This document shows positions 1 to 9,017 of a DNA stretch of 64,000 nucleotides, in pieces (the stretch's first letter is position 1; each line of letters starts with the position of its first letter). The stretch lies in NCBI GenBank assembly GCA_019429465.1, contig JAHYIV010000010.1, positions 22,408 to 86,407 on the forward strand, read 5' to 3'. The notes under the pieces are model-generated. The model made no database searches. It was given only the letters and a program-made list of their open reading frames with translations, and was not told where the DNA came from. A program made the translations under genes and the position numbers. This DNA comes from Desulfoarculaceae bacterium (lineage in GTDB: Bacteria; Desulfobacterota; Desulfobulbia; Desulfobulbales; Desulfocapsaceae).

Positions 1-2627
1 TGTACCGGCCTTTTGACTGCAAGGCCATGGTCAACGCCCTGCCGCCAACGGTCGAGCGCATCACGGTCCTCGACCGCACCAAAGAGCCAGGCGGCGCCGG
101 CGAGCCGCTCTACCTGGACGTCCGCACTGCAGTCGGCGAGGCTATAGAGAGTAATATCGCCGCCTACCAGCCTTTGATCCTCTCCGGCCGCTACGGGCTT
201 GGTTCCGCCGAATTTACCCCGACCATGGCCAAGGCGGTCTTTGACAATATGGCCTCCATGGCCCCCAAGAACCACTTCTGCGTTGGTCCCAACGATGACG
301 TGACCGGCTCCAGCCTGGACTACGACAAGGAGTTCAGCATCGAGGGCAAGGACGTTGTCCGCGCCCTGTTCTACGGCCTTGGTTCCGACGGCACCGTCGG
401 CGCCAACAAGAACAGCATCAAGATCATCGGCACCGAGACCGACAATTCAGCGCAAGGGTACTTTGTCTACGACTCCAAGAAATCAGGCTCGATCACCACC
501 TCCCATCTCCGTTTCGGCAAAAATCCTATTGCGGCCCCCTATCTCATTAACAAGGCCAATTTCATCGCCTGCCACAATTCCAACTTTCTCGACCAGTATG
601 ACATGCTTCGCAACCTGGAAGAAGGCGGCACCTTCCTCCTGACCACCCATTTCAACGCCAAAGAGATCTGGGGCGAGCTGCCAAACAAGGTGCAGAAGGC
701 CCTGATCCAGAAAAAGGCCAAATTCTTCATCATTGACGCCATCTCCCTCGGCCAGGCCCTGGGTCTTGGCGCCCGCATCAATATGATCATGCAGACCGCC
801 TTCTTCCTGATCTCGGGCATCATCCCCGAGAAAGAGGCCGTCGCCGCCATCAAGAACGCCATCAAAAAGACCTATGGCAAAAAGGGCGACAAGGTCGTGG
901 AAATGAACTACGGCGCAGTCGATGCCGCCATGAAAAACATCGTCGAGGTGAAGCTGGGCAAATCGACCGGCGGTCACGCCGTGCCGCCGACTGTTCCCGA
1001 GCACGCGCCTGACTTTGTCAGGGAAGTAACCGCCATCATGATTGAAGGGAGAGGCGACGAGGTCAAGGTCTCCCAGATGCCGGACGACGGCACCTGGCCC
1101 ACCGGAACCTCCCAGTACGAGAAACGGAACATTGGGGTTCAGGTCGCCGAATGGATCCCTGAAAACTGTATCCAGTGCGGCAGATGTTCTCTCGTCTGCC
1201 CCCATGCCGCCATCCGCATGAAGGTCGCAACTGATCTGAAAAAAGCACCCAAGGCCTTTAAATCCGCGGATGCCGTGGGCAAACAGTTCACCGGCCGGAA
1301 GCTTGTAGTCCAGGTCTTCACCGAAGACTGCTGCGCCTGCACCCAGTGCGTTTCTGTCTGCCCGGCCAAGACCAAGGCCTTGCAGATGGTTGCCAACACC
1401 GACGCAATCCGCAAAACCGAGGCCAAGAATGTGGAGTTTTTCCTCACTCTACCCGAAGTCGATTCCACCGAGATTGATCCATCCACCATCAAGGGCAGTC
1501 AGTTATGTCGTCCCCTTTTCGAGTTCTCGGGTGCCTGTGCCGGATGTGGCGAGACCCCCTATATCAAACTGGTCACCCAGATGTTCGGCGACCGGATGCT
1601 GGTGGCCAATGCCACCGGCTGTTCCTCCATCTACGGCGGCAACCTGCCCACCACCCCTTACTGTAAACGCGCCGACGGACGCGGACCTGCCTGGGCCAAT
1701 TCACTGTTTGAGGATAATGCCGAGTTTGGTCTGGGCATGCGCGCCTCCGTCAACAAGCTTGGCGCTCAGGCGGCGGAGCTTGTCAATCAGGCCGTTACCG
1801 CAAAACTGATCACCAAGAAGATGGCCGACGGAATAGTAGGTGCCGATCAGAAATCGCAGACTGCCATTGAACAGCAACGGGAGCGCGTGGCCCAGTTGAA
1901 GGCCAAACTGGCAGGCAGCAAGGATGTCATCGCCAAGCGCCTTTTGCCTGTGGCTGACTACCTGGTGAAAAAATCAGTGTGGATCTTCGGCGGAGACGGT
2001 TGGGCCTATGACATCGGCTACGGCGGTCTTGATCATGTCCTGGCCTCCGGCGAGAATGTGAATATCATGATCCTGGATACCGAGGTCTATTCCAACACCG
2101 GCGGCCAGATGTCTAAATCGACTCCTCGTGCCGCGACCGCCCAGTTCGCGTCCAGCGGCAAGAAGATGCCGAAGAAGGATATCGGCATGATTTTCTCGAC
2201 CTATGGCAATGTCTATATTGCCAAGGTGAATATGGGCGCCAATCCCGGCCAGGTTGCCAAGGCCATCGCCGAGGCCGAGGCCTATGATGGTCCATCGCTC
2301 ATCATCGCCTATGCCCACTGCATCAACCATGGCATCAACATGACCAAGGGTCTGGATCAGCAGAAGAAGGCGGTTGATTGCGGTCACTGGCCGTTGTACC
2401 GCTACAACCCTGAGCTGGAGGACGCGGGCAAGAATCCCCTGACCATCGACTCCAAGGAACCCACCATCACCTTTGAGGAATACGCCATGGCTGAGAACCG
2501 CTACCGTATGCTGAAGATGATGAATCCAGCCCATGCCGAGGAGCTCATGGCCCTGTCCCAGAAAGATGTGACCAAATCCTGGAAATTTCTGGTGGCACGG
2601 GCAGCGGCCCTGGAACCAGAGAAATAA
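1..2627 (+). CDS. nifJ: Pyruvate:ferredoxin (flavodoxin) oxidoreductase, 3' part
   Basis: C-terminal part (about 875 residues) of the single-chain pyruvate:ferredoxin oxidoreductase, a cytoplasmic enzyme that converts pyruvate and CoA to acetyl-CoA and CO2 and passes low-potential electrons to ferredoxin. The frame is open to the window edge (first full codon at 3, reading YRPFD), so the gene starts upstream. In order I see DRTKEPG (near 72), the gamma-like domain, a ferredoxin-type domain with CIQCGRCSLVCP (near 1168) and CCACTQCVSVCP (near 1330), then the thiamine-diphosphate domain with CAGCGETPY (near 1534) and GDGWAYDIGYGG (near 1990). Cluster cysteines and the TPP motif are intact, so it should be active. 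A strong terminator follows. The family assignment is certain; whether the partner is ferredoxin or flavodoxin cannot be told. Confidence 0.97.
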   Translation, partial: YRPFDCKAMVNALPPTVERITVLDRTKEPGGAGEPLYLDVRTAVGEAIESNIAAYQPLILSGRYGLGSAEFTPTMAKAVFDNMASMAPKNHFCVGPNDDVTGSSLDYDKEFSIEGKDVVRALFYGLGSDGTVGANKNSIKIIGTETDNSAQGYFVYDSKKSGSITTSHLRFGKNPIAAPYLINKANFIACHNSNFLDQYDMLRNLEEGGTFLLTTHFNAKEIWGELPNKVQKALIQKKAKFFIIDAISLGQALGLGARINMIMQTAFFLISGIIPEKEAVAAIKNAIKKTYGKKGDKVVEMNYGAVDAAMKNIVEVKLGKSTGGHAVPPTVPEHAPDFVREVTAIMIEGRGDEVKVSQMPDDGTWPTGTSQYEKRNIGVQVAEWIPENCIQCGRCSLVCPHAAIRMKVATDLKKAPKAFKSADAVGKQFTGRKLVVQVFTEDCCACTQCVSVCPAKTKALQMVANTDAIRKTEAKNVEFFLTLPEVDSTEIDPSTIKGSQLCRPLFEFSGACAGCGETPYIKLVTQMFGDRMLVANATGCSSIYGGNLPTTPYCKRADGRGPAWANSLFEDNAEFGLGMRASVNKLGAQAAELVNQAVTAKLITKKMADGIVGADQKSQTAIEQQRERVAQLKAKLAGSKDVIAKRLLPVADYLVKKSVWIFGGDGWAYDIGYGGLDHVLASGENVNIMILDTEVYSNTGGQMSKSTPRAATAQFASSGKKMPKKDIGMIFSTYGNVYIAKVNMGANPGQVAKAIAEAEAYDGPSLIIAYAHCINHGINMTKGLDQQKKAVDCGHWPLYRYNPELEDAGKNPLTIDSKEPTITFEEYAMAENRYRMLKMMNPAHAEELMALSQKDVTKSWKFLVARAAALEPEK

Positions 2628-2640
2628 TATCTCCATCGAG

Positions 2641-2720
2641 CCTGCTCTTTTTGAGAGCAGGCATTACTCATAAAACAAAAGGGGTTCCGGAAAGTACTTT
2701 CCGGAACCCCTTTTGTTTTA
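2641..2720 (+). terminator. Double hairpin terminator, bidirectional
   Basis: A short hairpin (CCTGCTCT at 2641-2648 with AGAGCAGG at 2654-2661) is followed by a perfect 50-bp palindrome at 2671-2720 whose arms end in A-rich and T-rich runs (ACAAAAGGGG...CCCCTTTTGTTTT). The symmetry makes it suitable for both strands: it ends the oxidoreductase transcript and would block read-through from the minus-strand gene that ends at 2814. Confidence 0.85.
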
Positions 2721-2809
2721 ATTACGAATTACGAATTTGGAATTACGAATTCAAGTCAGACAAATCGTTATTCCAAATTCATCATTTGTAATTCGTCATT
2801 CGTAATTGG
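2720..2809. repeat. AT-rich inverted repeat (AATTACGAATT type)
   Basis: Short units of AATTACGAATT are repeated on the left (2720-2750) and occur inverted on the right (2768-2809, TTCCAAATTC... and ...ATTCGTAATTGG), giving an imperfect inverted repeat of about 90 bp between two convergent genes. No coding capacity is seen. Confidence 0.6.
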
Positions 2810-2813
2810 TCCT

Positions 2814-3755
2814 TCATTTTCCTTCCATCTCCCGCTCCTGCTTGATCCTCTCATAATCCTGCACCGACTCAAGAACAGACTCATCCTGACGCTGTTTGAT
2901 CTCCTCGACCTTGGTCTGGATCTTATCCTCTCGTATCTTCATGCTCTGGGCCCCAAACAGGGTGGAGGCAAGATATTTGAAAGAGAAGAGCATGAGCTCC
3001 ACATCATCTTCTTTAATCTTGGCCACCGTCTCATCATCAATGATAAAGGTGTCGAGAAAGGAACTCTCAAAGACAAAGGAGCGGAAATGGTCAAGGTCGG
3101 TCGAGGCCATGAAGAACATGCGTTTGGCCTGCTCCGAGAGGGTGGCCTGATGGCCGAATGATTTGCGCCGCATGACCAGGCGCAGCCATTCCTTGTTCAT
3201 CTCGTCCCGCACATCAACGCCCTGGTCGGCACGCCATTCACGGACCGTCCACTCCTTGTCTTCTTCAAAGCCCTTGCAGTGCTCCTCCTTGACGATAAAG
3301 AAAAATTTCTCTTCATCGTTCTGATCCCCATCCTTGCTCTTGTTCTCACCACCCTCATGAAAATCAGCCATACCCACGGGATAATAACGACAGGCAGAAG
3401 GCCGGTCACTGTAGACCGTGCACCCCTCCGGGGTCACAAATGGACATTTCTGGTCATCTTCCCGCAGCTTGATGGCCACACCGGGCATATCGGTCTGCTC
3501 TAAATAGACAGGGGTCGCATACTGCTGGATAAACTCATGGGCAGGCATATCGAGCCGCTTTCTCAACTGCAGGATATCATAAGGTGTCAGAATAATCTTG
3601 ATCCCTCCGCAACAGGCGGTAAAGCATTTCACTCCCGGATGACAGCGAAATTTGATTTTACTGTCCAGGGTCAATTTCTGGGGAAGAATATTGGATGGGT
3701 TTATTGCTTTCCCAAAGAGGACCTTCTCCTTGCCCGACATAATTTTCTCACTCAC
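2814..3755 (-). CDS. YkgJ-family cysteine-cluster protein
   Basis: 313-residue cytoplasmic protein with the YkgJ (UPF0153) metal-binding cysteine cluster: CHPGVKCFTACCGG near residues 38-51, followed by CPFVTPEGC and SACRYYPVG. This family is thought to bind zinc or an iron-sulfur cluster; its function is not established. The C-terminal third is charged and helical. The chosen start is GTG at 3755 because AAGGTGA lies seven bases upstream; an in-frame ATG (MSGKEK) five codons later is an alternative. It is a single gene convergent with the oxidoreductase, so the context says little about its job. Confidence 0.85.
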   Translation of the reverse strand: MSEKIMSGKEKVLFGKAINPSNILPQKLTLDSKIKFRCHPGVKCFTACCGGIKIILTPYDILQLRKRLDMPAHEFIQQYATPVYLEQTDMPGVAIKLREDDQKCPFVTPEGCTVYSDRPSACRYYPVGMADFHEGGENKSKDGDQNDEEKFFFIVKEEHCKGFEEDKEWTVREWRADQGVDVRDEMNKEWLRLVMRRKSFGHQATLSEQAKRMFFMASTDLDHFRSFVFESSFLDTFIIDDETVAKIKEDDVELMLFSFKYLASTLFGAQSMKIREDKIQTKVEEIKQRQDESVLESVQDYERIKQEREMEGK

Positions 3756-4201
3756 ATTATCACCTTGTCAAATATTAATTAAGTACCGTTACCGAAAGAA
3801 CGGTTACATTTCCTGGACCATGTACGGCCAGTGTCGCGAGCGCCATGGACGGCGTAGGAGCGACACCGGCTCCTTATGCCGCTCCGGGCACTTGGATGGC
3901 CATGTTATTTTTTTACATTAAAATGGTTCAGAGCCATGAAAACAGTTCTCCTAAAGAGTTTTTTATAGTAAGCATCGCCTCTTTCACTGTCAAACCCATT
4001 TCATTGCAGTCCGACAATGAAATAAGCAGCCCCGAACAACTACGAAGCAGGGAGATCTGAAATGCGGCCGAGATGCACCTTTTGCTCATAACTCCTTGCA
4101 GTTTACTAAAAAAATCCTTATGGTTGTTACCATAATTATCTGACTTTCTTCAGGTAGACTCAACGAGTCCTTACAAAAACTTAGCAACACAGGTATATTC
4201 C
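3756..4201. other. Gene-free stretch with a composite repeat
   Basis: 446 bp without a convincing gene. The first part (3793-3925) is a dispersed composite repeat listed separately. From 3926 to 4201 I see only AT-rich sequence with no clear promoter or structured RNA; transcription of the small ORF at 4202 probably starts here. Confidence 0.5.
3793..3925 (-). repeat. Hairpin repeat carrying a degenerate 54-bp unit
   Basis: Right part matches the intergenic hairpin repeat also present at 56664-56825, 26337-26462 and 28620-28729 (CGGCTCCTTATGCCGCTCC, then GGCCATGTTATTTTTTTAC). Positions 3813-3868 match the 54-bp unit found inside genes (CAGTGTCGCGAGCGCCATGG, GGAGCGAC), placed at the same point as the nested copy at 56713-56766, so this looks like an older relative of that composite. 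Confidence 0.75.
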
Positions 4202-4396
4202 ATGATTTATTTTGTCCGTCCCATTAATTATGCCCAGGTCCAGACCCTGATCTACCATCTGCCGGATGGCCCGGCCCTGTCCTTGGACATCGGCGGCATC
4301 GGCGAGTTTCTTGATCTGGAGATGAACATGGGCCATGTCTGTGACACCTCAGACATTGACGGTGTTCTCCATTTTTTCCCCAAGGGAAATGCCTGA
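4202..4396 (+). CDS. Small protein of unknown function upstream of PHP gene
   Basis: 64-residue ORF (MIYFVRPINYAQ start, FFPKGNA end) that I do not recognise. Reasons to think it is real: third codon positions are strongly G/C-rich like the neighbouring genes, an AGG lies upstream of the ATG, and its stop overlaps the next start as ATGCCTGA, the arrangement seen in translationally coupled pairs. It is acidic in its second half (GIGEFLDLEMNMGHVCDTSDIDG), with no membrane segment or signal peptide. It could be a regulatory or scaffold peptide for the PHP enzyme, but nothing shows this. Confidence 0.5.
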   Translation: MIYFVRPINYAQVQTLIYHLPDGPALSLDIGGIGEFLDLEMNMGHVCDTSDIDGVLHFFPKGNA

Positions 4397-5216
4397 AAAC
4401 TTCTCTGTAACGACCTTGATGTCATCCCATTCCCTGATTAATCTCAAATTTGATGGTCATATGCACACCCGCTGGTGCCACCATGCCTCCGGCACCATGG
4501 AGGAGTATGCGCTATCGGCAGTCAAAAACGGTCTGGAACATATTGTTTTTCTTGAGCATATGGAAGCAGGTGTAAACTATTTCGAGACCACATGGCTGAC
4601 TGACAGAGACTTTGACGACTACTTTCAGGAAGGACAGAGACTGCAGGACAAGTACAGTGGCCGGCTGACCATCGGCCTCGGGGTAGAGGTAGGCTATAGT
4701 GTCACACACTGGCAGGAACTGCAGGACCGCCTGGGCAAACGTGCCTGGGATCAGATAGGAATTTCCTACCACTTTATGCCTGACCCTGAGCACTCTTTTG
4801 ACTTGAACCTGGTCAGCAGACAGGCGAGAAACGTCCAGGCTATTGCCGAAGCGGGCTGTGAGAGGGTCCTTGACAACTATTTCAGCACCCTCACCCAGGC
4901 AGTACGCGTCCTCCCCGGCACGGTCCTCTGCCATCTGGACGCCGCCCTCCGTTTTCAGCCGGAACTTCACCTCACCGAGGGCCACTGGCAGCAGATCAGT
5001 GAACTGCTCGACACAGTCAGGGCCAGAGAAATGGCCCTTGAGATCAATACCTCTGGATTTCCTATCCGCGGAACCCCTTTTCCTGTCCCGGCTATTATCC
5101 AGATGGCCATCGACAGAGACATCCCTCTGCTGGCCGGGTCTGATGCCCACAGACCAGAGGACGTGGGCAGAGACTTTTACAAACTTCCAGCTCTCCTGGC
5201 ACCGCTCCCTGTATGA
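4389..5216 (+). CDS. PHP-domain phosphoesterase (histidinol-phosphatase-like)
   Basis: 275-residue cytoplasmic protein of the PHP superfamily, metal-dependent phosphoesterases including HisK-type histidinol-phosphatases. The metal ligands are visible: DGHMHTRWCHHASG near residues 22-35 (HxH), FLEHMEAG, a CHLDAALR stretch near 180 and GSDAHRP near the C-terminus. The frame is open further upstream, but the ATG at 4389 overlaps the small ORF's stop and is preferred; ATG at 4419 (MSSHSL) is also possible and directly precedes the conserved domain. No other histidine gene is nearby, so the substrate is uncertain. Confidence 0.8.
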   Translation: MPENFSVTTLMSSHSLINLKFDGHMHTRWCHHASGTMEEYALSAVKNGLEHIVFLEHMEAGVNYFETTWLTDRDFDDYFQEGQRLQDKYSGRLTIGLGVEVGYSVTHWQELQDRLGKRAWDQIGISYHFMPDPEHSFDLNLVSRQARNVQAIAEAGCERVLDNYFSTLTQAVRVLPGTVLCHLDAALRFQPELHLTEGHWQQISELLDTVRAREMALEINTSGFPIRGTPFPVPAIIQMAIDRDIPLLAGSDAHRPEDVGRDFYKLPALLAPLPV

Positions 5217-5306
5217 TTCAGGACTGGTAATACCTGCCAGGTGCCGCTTATCAGCCAGACGCCACGAGAATCCAGACGGAAAAGATTGCTGTCCTCTTGG
5301 AGGCAC

Positions 5307-6854
5307 CTAAATAAATTCTGCCATTGCCTCTTTCAATGAGGCCGCGTAAAAAGGCTTCTGAATAATCTTGTTTACTCCGGCGGCATATTCTGCCTTGTTA
5401 TCCTGGGCCTCATTCTGGGTGGTAACCATAATCACCGGCAAATCCGCGGCAGAATATTTTTTCCGTATCCTTTCCGTCAAACCTACCCCGGTAATTTCAG
5501 GCATATTCAGATCAGTCAAGACCATGGCGGGTTTCTCTTTCTCAAGCCACTCAAGGGCCGATGCCGGAAATTCAAACAGGACCGGTTCATACCCCAGTTC
5601 ATGCAAGGTAGCCTTGTAGAGATATTGAGAATCATCCGAGAATCATCTACCGCCACCACTTTTCGTTTAACGGATACCTCTTCCGTACCCACCAGAAGTC
5701 TGGCAAAATCATCCATCCCGCTATTTTTCAACAATTCTTGGTAATGTTTCCTGATATCCTGATGGGCATGAGGAAGATAGACCATGGCCATTTCCTGAAA
5801 ATAGGGTTCGCCGGCCAGACTCATAAAAATCTTATCAACTTGACCATTGACGATGATCTTAGTGATATTGTGGGCATCGTCATCTTTTTCCATCAACAGA
5901 TTCTTAACACCTGCCACCATGATCTCTGAATAATTACGTTCTATAGCCCTGGCAGCGGCAATACAGACATGATCTTCCTTATCCGTCAGCCCAACGGTCA
6001 GGGTATAGGCCCCTTTTCGCAAGGGCAGGAGGGCAAGCGTCTCATACGCCGCAAAACGAACGTTGGCACTCTTTTGATCACGCCCCAACATCTTTCTGAT
6101 CGGCATAATTGCCGACTCATCGCCGATATCACCCAGGACATTCAAGGTATGAATCTGGAAATCCGGATCATCAACCAAAAGATTCTCCATAAGAATGGGA
6201 ACCGCCTTGGCGCCGATACGGATAATCTCCTGCTTGGCATAGGTACGAATATGGGCATAATGGGAACGCAGGGTTTCATTCAATTTTTCCAGGGAGACCT
6301 GATCCTGCACATCGGCAAAGATGGAGAGAATCATGAAATCACGCTCATTATCCGTTCCCATCCGTTCAGCCAGTCTATGCATGGCAGTCGGCGTCCCAAC
6401 CTGGCCAAGTGCCTGCACTGCCGCGATAATCAGATCCTGGTTGGCGGCATAAAGATAATCAGTCAGGACATTAATGGTCTCAGGATCTCCAATCAAACCA
6501 AGAGTCTCAAGAACAAGTTTGATCTCCGCTTCATCCTGGGAGCCGGCAACCAGATTCATCAAGGCCTGAGTTGAATCATCAGAACGAAGCTCTCCTGCCA
6601 GCTGAATCAGATACTGTTTCCCCTTGATTTTCGGCAGTTCAGCGGCCAGCTCGGGTTGATCAGCAAGCAGATAAAGGAGCAAAGGGATAGAGAATGACAC
6701 TTCACCCCTGGTAAGCTCATAGAGCAAACGATTCTGTGTCTTTTTATCCACCTCACCTAAATGAGAAAGGACCAGTTGCGCCTTCATGGCATCGCCGGTT
6801 TTTTATATTATCCCGAATCTCTTCAATCATGTGCTGGGTTCTTAATTCAACCAT
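5307..6854 (-). pseudogene. HEAT-repeat protein with C-terminal receiver domain, frameshifted twice
   Basis: Three pieces in different frames add up to one gene. The central frame (6787 down to about 5622) encodes about 385 residues of HEAT-like helical repeats (KGKQYLIQLAGELRSDDSTQ, LGLIGDPETINVLTDYL and similar) followed by the start of a response-regulator receiver (VVAVDDSRMILNI). The rest of the receiver (ATLHELGYEP, VLTDLNMPEITG, QKPFYAASLKEAMAEF) lies in another frame from about 5618 to 5307. Removing two bases in the AGAGA at 5618-5622 joins them as ILNIYKATLHELGYE. Upstream, one base fewer in the T6 run at 6799-6804 joins an N-terminus starting at 6854 (MVELRTQHMIEEIRDNIK) to GDAMKAQLVL. 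An intact product would have about 515 residues, with phosphoacceptor Asp in VLTDLNMPE. Either a decayed gene or sequencing errors. Confidence 0.75.
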
Positions 6855-6951
6855 ATCATCCCGTCCAATGTTTTTTTTATTACCTGAATCCTGCAATCAT
6901 CCAGCATTCGGGTATTAATCAATAACGTTACAGAGCTGTTTACCAAGAAAT

Positions 6952-6990
6952 GATTCCGGGCAAGGGTCTCTCAGACCCTTGCCCGGAATC
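6952..6990 (-). terminator. Strong hairpin after the flavoprotein gene
   Basis: 18-bp perfect stem (GATTCCGGGCAAGGGTCT at 6952-6969 with its complement at 6973-6990) and a 3-base loop, located between two minus-strand genes. The U-tract on the minus strand is poor (ATTTCTTGG). A second weaker pairing (GGCCTGCT 7023-7030, AGCAGGCC 7049-7056) lies closer to the stop codon. Confidence 0.6.
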
Positions 6991-7058
6991 ACACGGATTG
7001 TTCATAAGGCCGGAAAAAAACTGGCCTGCTCTGCATCCCTGCTTTAACAGCAGGCCCA

Positions 7059-8795
7059 TTATTGAGGATACCAGTCAACCCCGATCTTCCGAACCACATT
7101 AAAACCACCACTCAGGACCAGACTGTTTTTCAGGCCCACACTGTCAAGAAAACTCTGGGTCTCAAAGGAACGGGTTCCGGCATCACAAAGCAGAATCATG
7201 GTCTTATCGGCAGGCAGCTCCTGGTACCTGGCCCGCACTTCGTTATAGGGGATTCCCAGCCATCGTTCTCCCCCAAATTTATCAACAAAAGGCCCGACCT
7301 CTTTCGGATGTCTGATATCGAGGGCAACCCAGTCCGGTTGTATGGTAAAATCCTCCATCCACTGCAGAAAAGAGGCCATGGGGATCTTCCGCAGGCGGCC
7401 TTCGCAGATATTATCGGCCACATAGGCCGCAGCATTAATGGAATCAATGGCTGCGGAAAAGGGTGGCGCGTAAGCCATTTCCAGGGTGCCGAAATCGTCA
7501 ATAGTGGCCCCCGTGCTGATCAGGGCCGCGGCCGCATCAATGCGCACCAAAATGCCATCGCCCATGGGACCAAAGCCCTGGAGCCCCAGTACCCGTCGAG
7601 TCCGCCGGTCAAAGACCATCTGAAAGACCACCTGGCCGACAGTAGGAAAGAAATGGGCCCGGTCAGACGGGGCGGTCAGGGACACATCCGCATCATACCC
7701 CTCAGCCAGGGCTACATCATGACTCAGACCGGTGGCACCGATACAGACGTCAAAGGCCTTCATAATAAAACTGCCCACCGCACCCTTGAAGACGGAAGGA
7801 ATGCCGGCCATGTTATCGCCGGCCACCCTCCCCTCTCTGTTGGCAAGGGAGCCAAGAGGAGCGTAGAATTTCTTGCCGGAGACCAGATGACGGACCTCGA
7901 TACAATCGCCGGCAGCATAGATTGACGGATCCGAGGTCTGCATCCGCTCATTAACCACGATCGCACCCATGGCTGAGACCTGAAGTCCGCTCTCGCGCGC
8001 CAGCTCTGAACGGGGCCGGACACCTGCTGCCATGATCACCAGATCGGCATCAAGGGTGCGGCGCGCGGTACGCACTCCTGTCACCTTGCCTCCATTTCCC
8101 AGAATCTCGGCGGCCCCCTCGCCCAGATGCAGCGTCACCCCTTTATCACGCAGGTGAGTGGCAAGCATGGCCGCCATGGGAAAATCCACTATTCTAGGCA
8201 GGAGTTGATCCATGAACTCAATCAGGGTGGTGTCCACCTGCCAAAGATCAGTCAGGGCCTCCGCCATCTCCACCCCGATGGCGCCGCCGCCAATAACCAC
8301 CGCCCGCGTCACCTTGCCGCCGGCAATCCTTTTCTTGATCTCAATGGCCTTATGCAGATTACTGACAGTAAAGACACCATCAAGATCCGCTCCCGGAATC
8401 GGCAGGACAAAAGGACGGCTGCCCGTGGCCAGCATCAGTTTATTATAGGCAATGGTCTGCTGGACACCGGTATCCACATGCTCAATCAGTACCACCTTCT
8501 TCTTGCGGTCAATGGACAGGGCCCGGGTCCGGGTCAGGGCTTCCACCCCTTTGGCATCCTGAAAAAAGGTCTCATTGCGCACCATATGAAAGCTGGTCGA
8601 CCGGAGCTCGGACTCATCGGAGACATCCCCTGAAACATAATAGGGAATACCGCATCCGCCATAGGAGATAAGGCTGTCCTCATCAATAATGGTCACCTCC
8701 GCATCCTGCATCAGACGCTTGACCCGACATGCGGCCTTAGGGCCTGCGGCCACCCCGCCGATAATGACAATTTTCTCACCTTTTATGTTGCTCAT
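7059..8795 (-). CDS. FAD-dependent NAD(P)H oxidoreductase with rhodanese domain
   Basis: 578-residue cytoplasmic flavoprotein of the pyridine-nucleotide disulfide oxidoreductase family, resembling CoA-disulfide reductase and NADH-dependent persulfide reductase. N-terminal FAD motif is VVIGG-like (IVIIGGVAAGPKAAC); the single redox cysteine typical of this branch is seen in YGGCGIPYYVSG near residue 47; the NADH fold follows (AVVIGGGAIGVEMAEAL), then AAGDCIEV for FAD. The last 100 residues are a rhodanese domain with WVALDIRHPKEVG and an active-site loop CDAGTRS. The ATG at 8795 is chosen because GGAGAAACAGG precedes it; the frame runs 14 codons further upstream. The fusion suggests handling of CoA-persulfide or polysulfide, as in sulfur-metabolising anaerobes. 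Confidence 0.9.
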   Translation of the reverse strand: MSNIKGEKIVIIGGVAAGPKAACRVKRLMQDAEVTIIDEDSLISYGGCGIPYYVSGDVSDESELRSTSFHMVRNETFFQDAKGVEALTRTRALSIDRKKKVVLIEHVDTGVQQTIAYNKLMLATGSRPFVLPIPGADLDGVFTVSNLHKAIEIKKRIAGGKVTRAVVIGGGAIGVEMAEALTDLWQVDTTLIEFMDQLLPRIVDFPMAAMLATHLRDKGVTLHLGEGAAEILGNGGKVTGVRTARRTLDADLVIMAAGVRPRSELARESGLQVSAMGAIVVNERMQTSDPSIYAAGDCIEVRHLVSGKKFYAPLGSLANREGRVAGDNMAGIPSVFKGAVGSFIMKAFDVCIGATGLSHDVALAEGYDADVSLTAPSDRAHFFPTVGQVVFQMVFDRRTRRVLGLQGFGPMGDGILVRIDAAAALISTGATIDDFGTLEMAYAPPFSAAIDSINAAAYVADNICEGRLRKIPMASFLQWMEDFTIQPDWVALDIRHPKEVGPFVDKFGGERWLGIPYNEVRARYQELPADKTMILLCDAGTRSFETQSFLDSVGLKNSLVLSGGFNVVRKIGVDWYPQ

Positions 8796-8889
8796 CCTGT
8801 TTCTCCATTTTTCGTAGCTATCTAAAATAAAAACCAATTTATAACTTCATCCCCCTGCCCGTTCACTCCCACAAAGATACGGAGACCCC

Positions 8890-8943
8890 AAGCCAAGGAT
8901 GGCATGGGTCTCAGTATGCTCCGGACATGGATGACGCATGACC
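8890..8943. repeat. Diverged copy of the 54-bp unit, noncoding
   Basis: GCCAAGGATGGCATGGGTC followed by GCTCCGGACATGGATGACG aligns by eye with the 54-bp unit inside murE-murF (GCCATGGATGGCCCAGTGTC and GCTCCAGGGATGGATGA). It lies in the gap between the flavoprotein start and the sensor kinase stop. Confidence 0.5.
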
Positions 8944-9017
8944 AGAAAGAAAAAAATCAGGATCATTGCCTGCTCATCCCTGCTTTTTCAAGGTGCGCTC
9001 CATACAGGCAACAGCAA

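Noticed and set aside
483..1205. Long antisense ORF (240 residues) inside the oxidoreductase gene
   Set aside because: The sense strand has a complete set of motifs; the antisense translation shows no recognisable domain and reflects GC-rich codon use.
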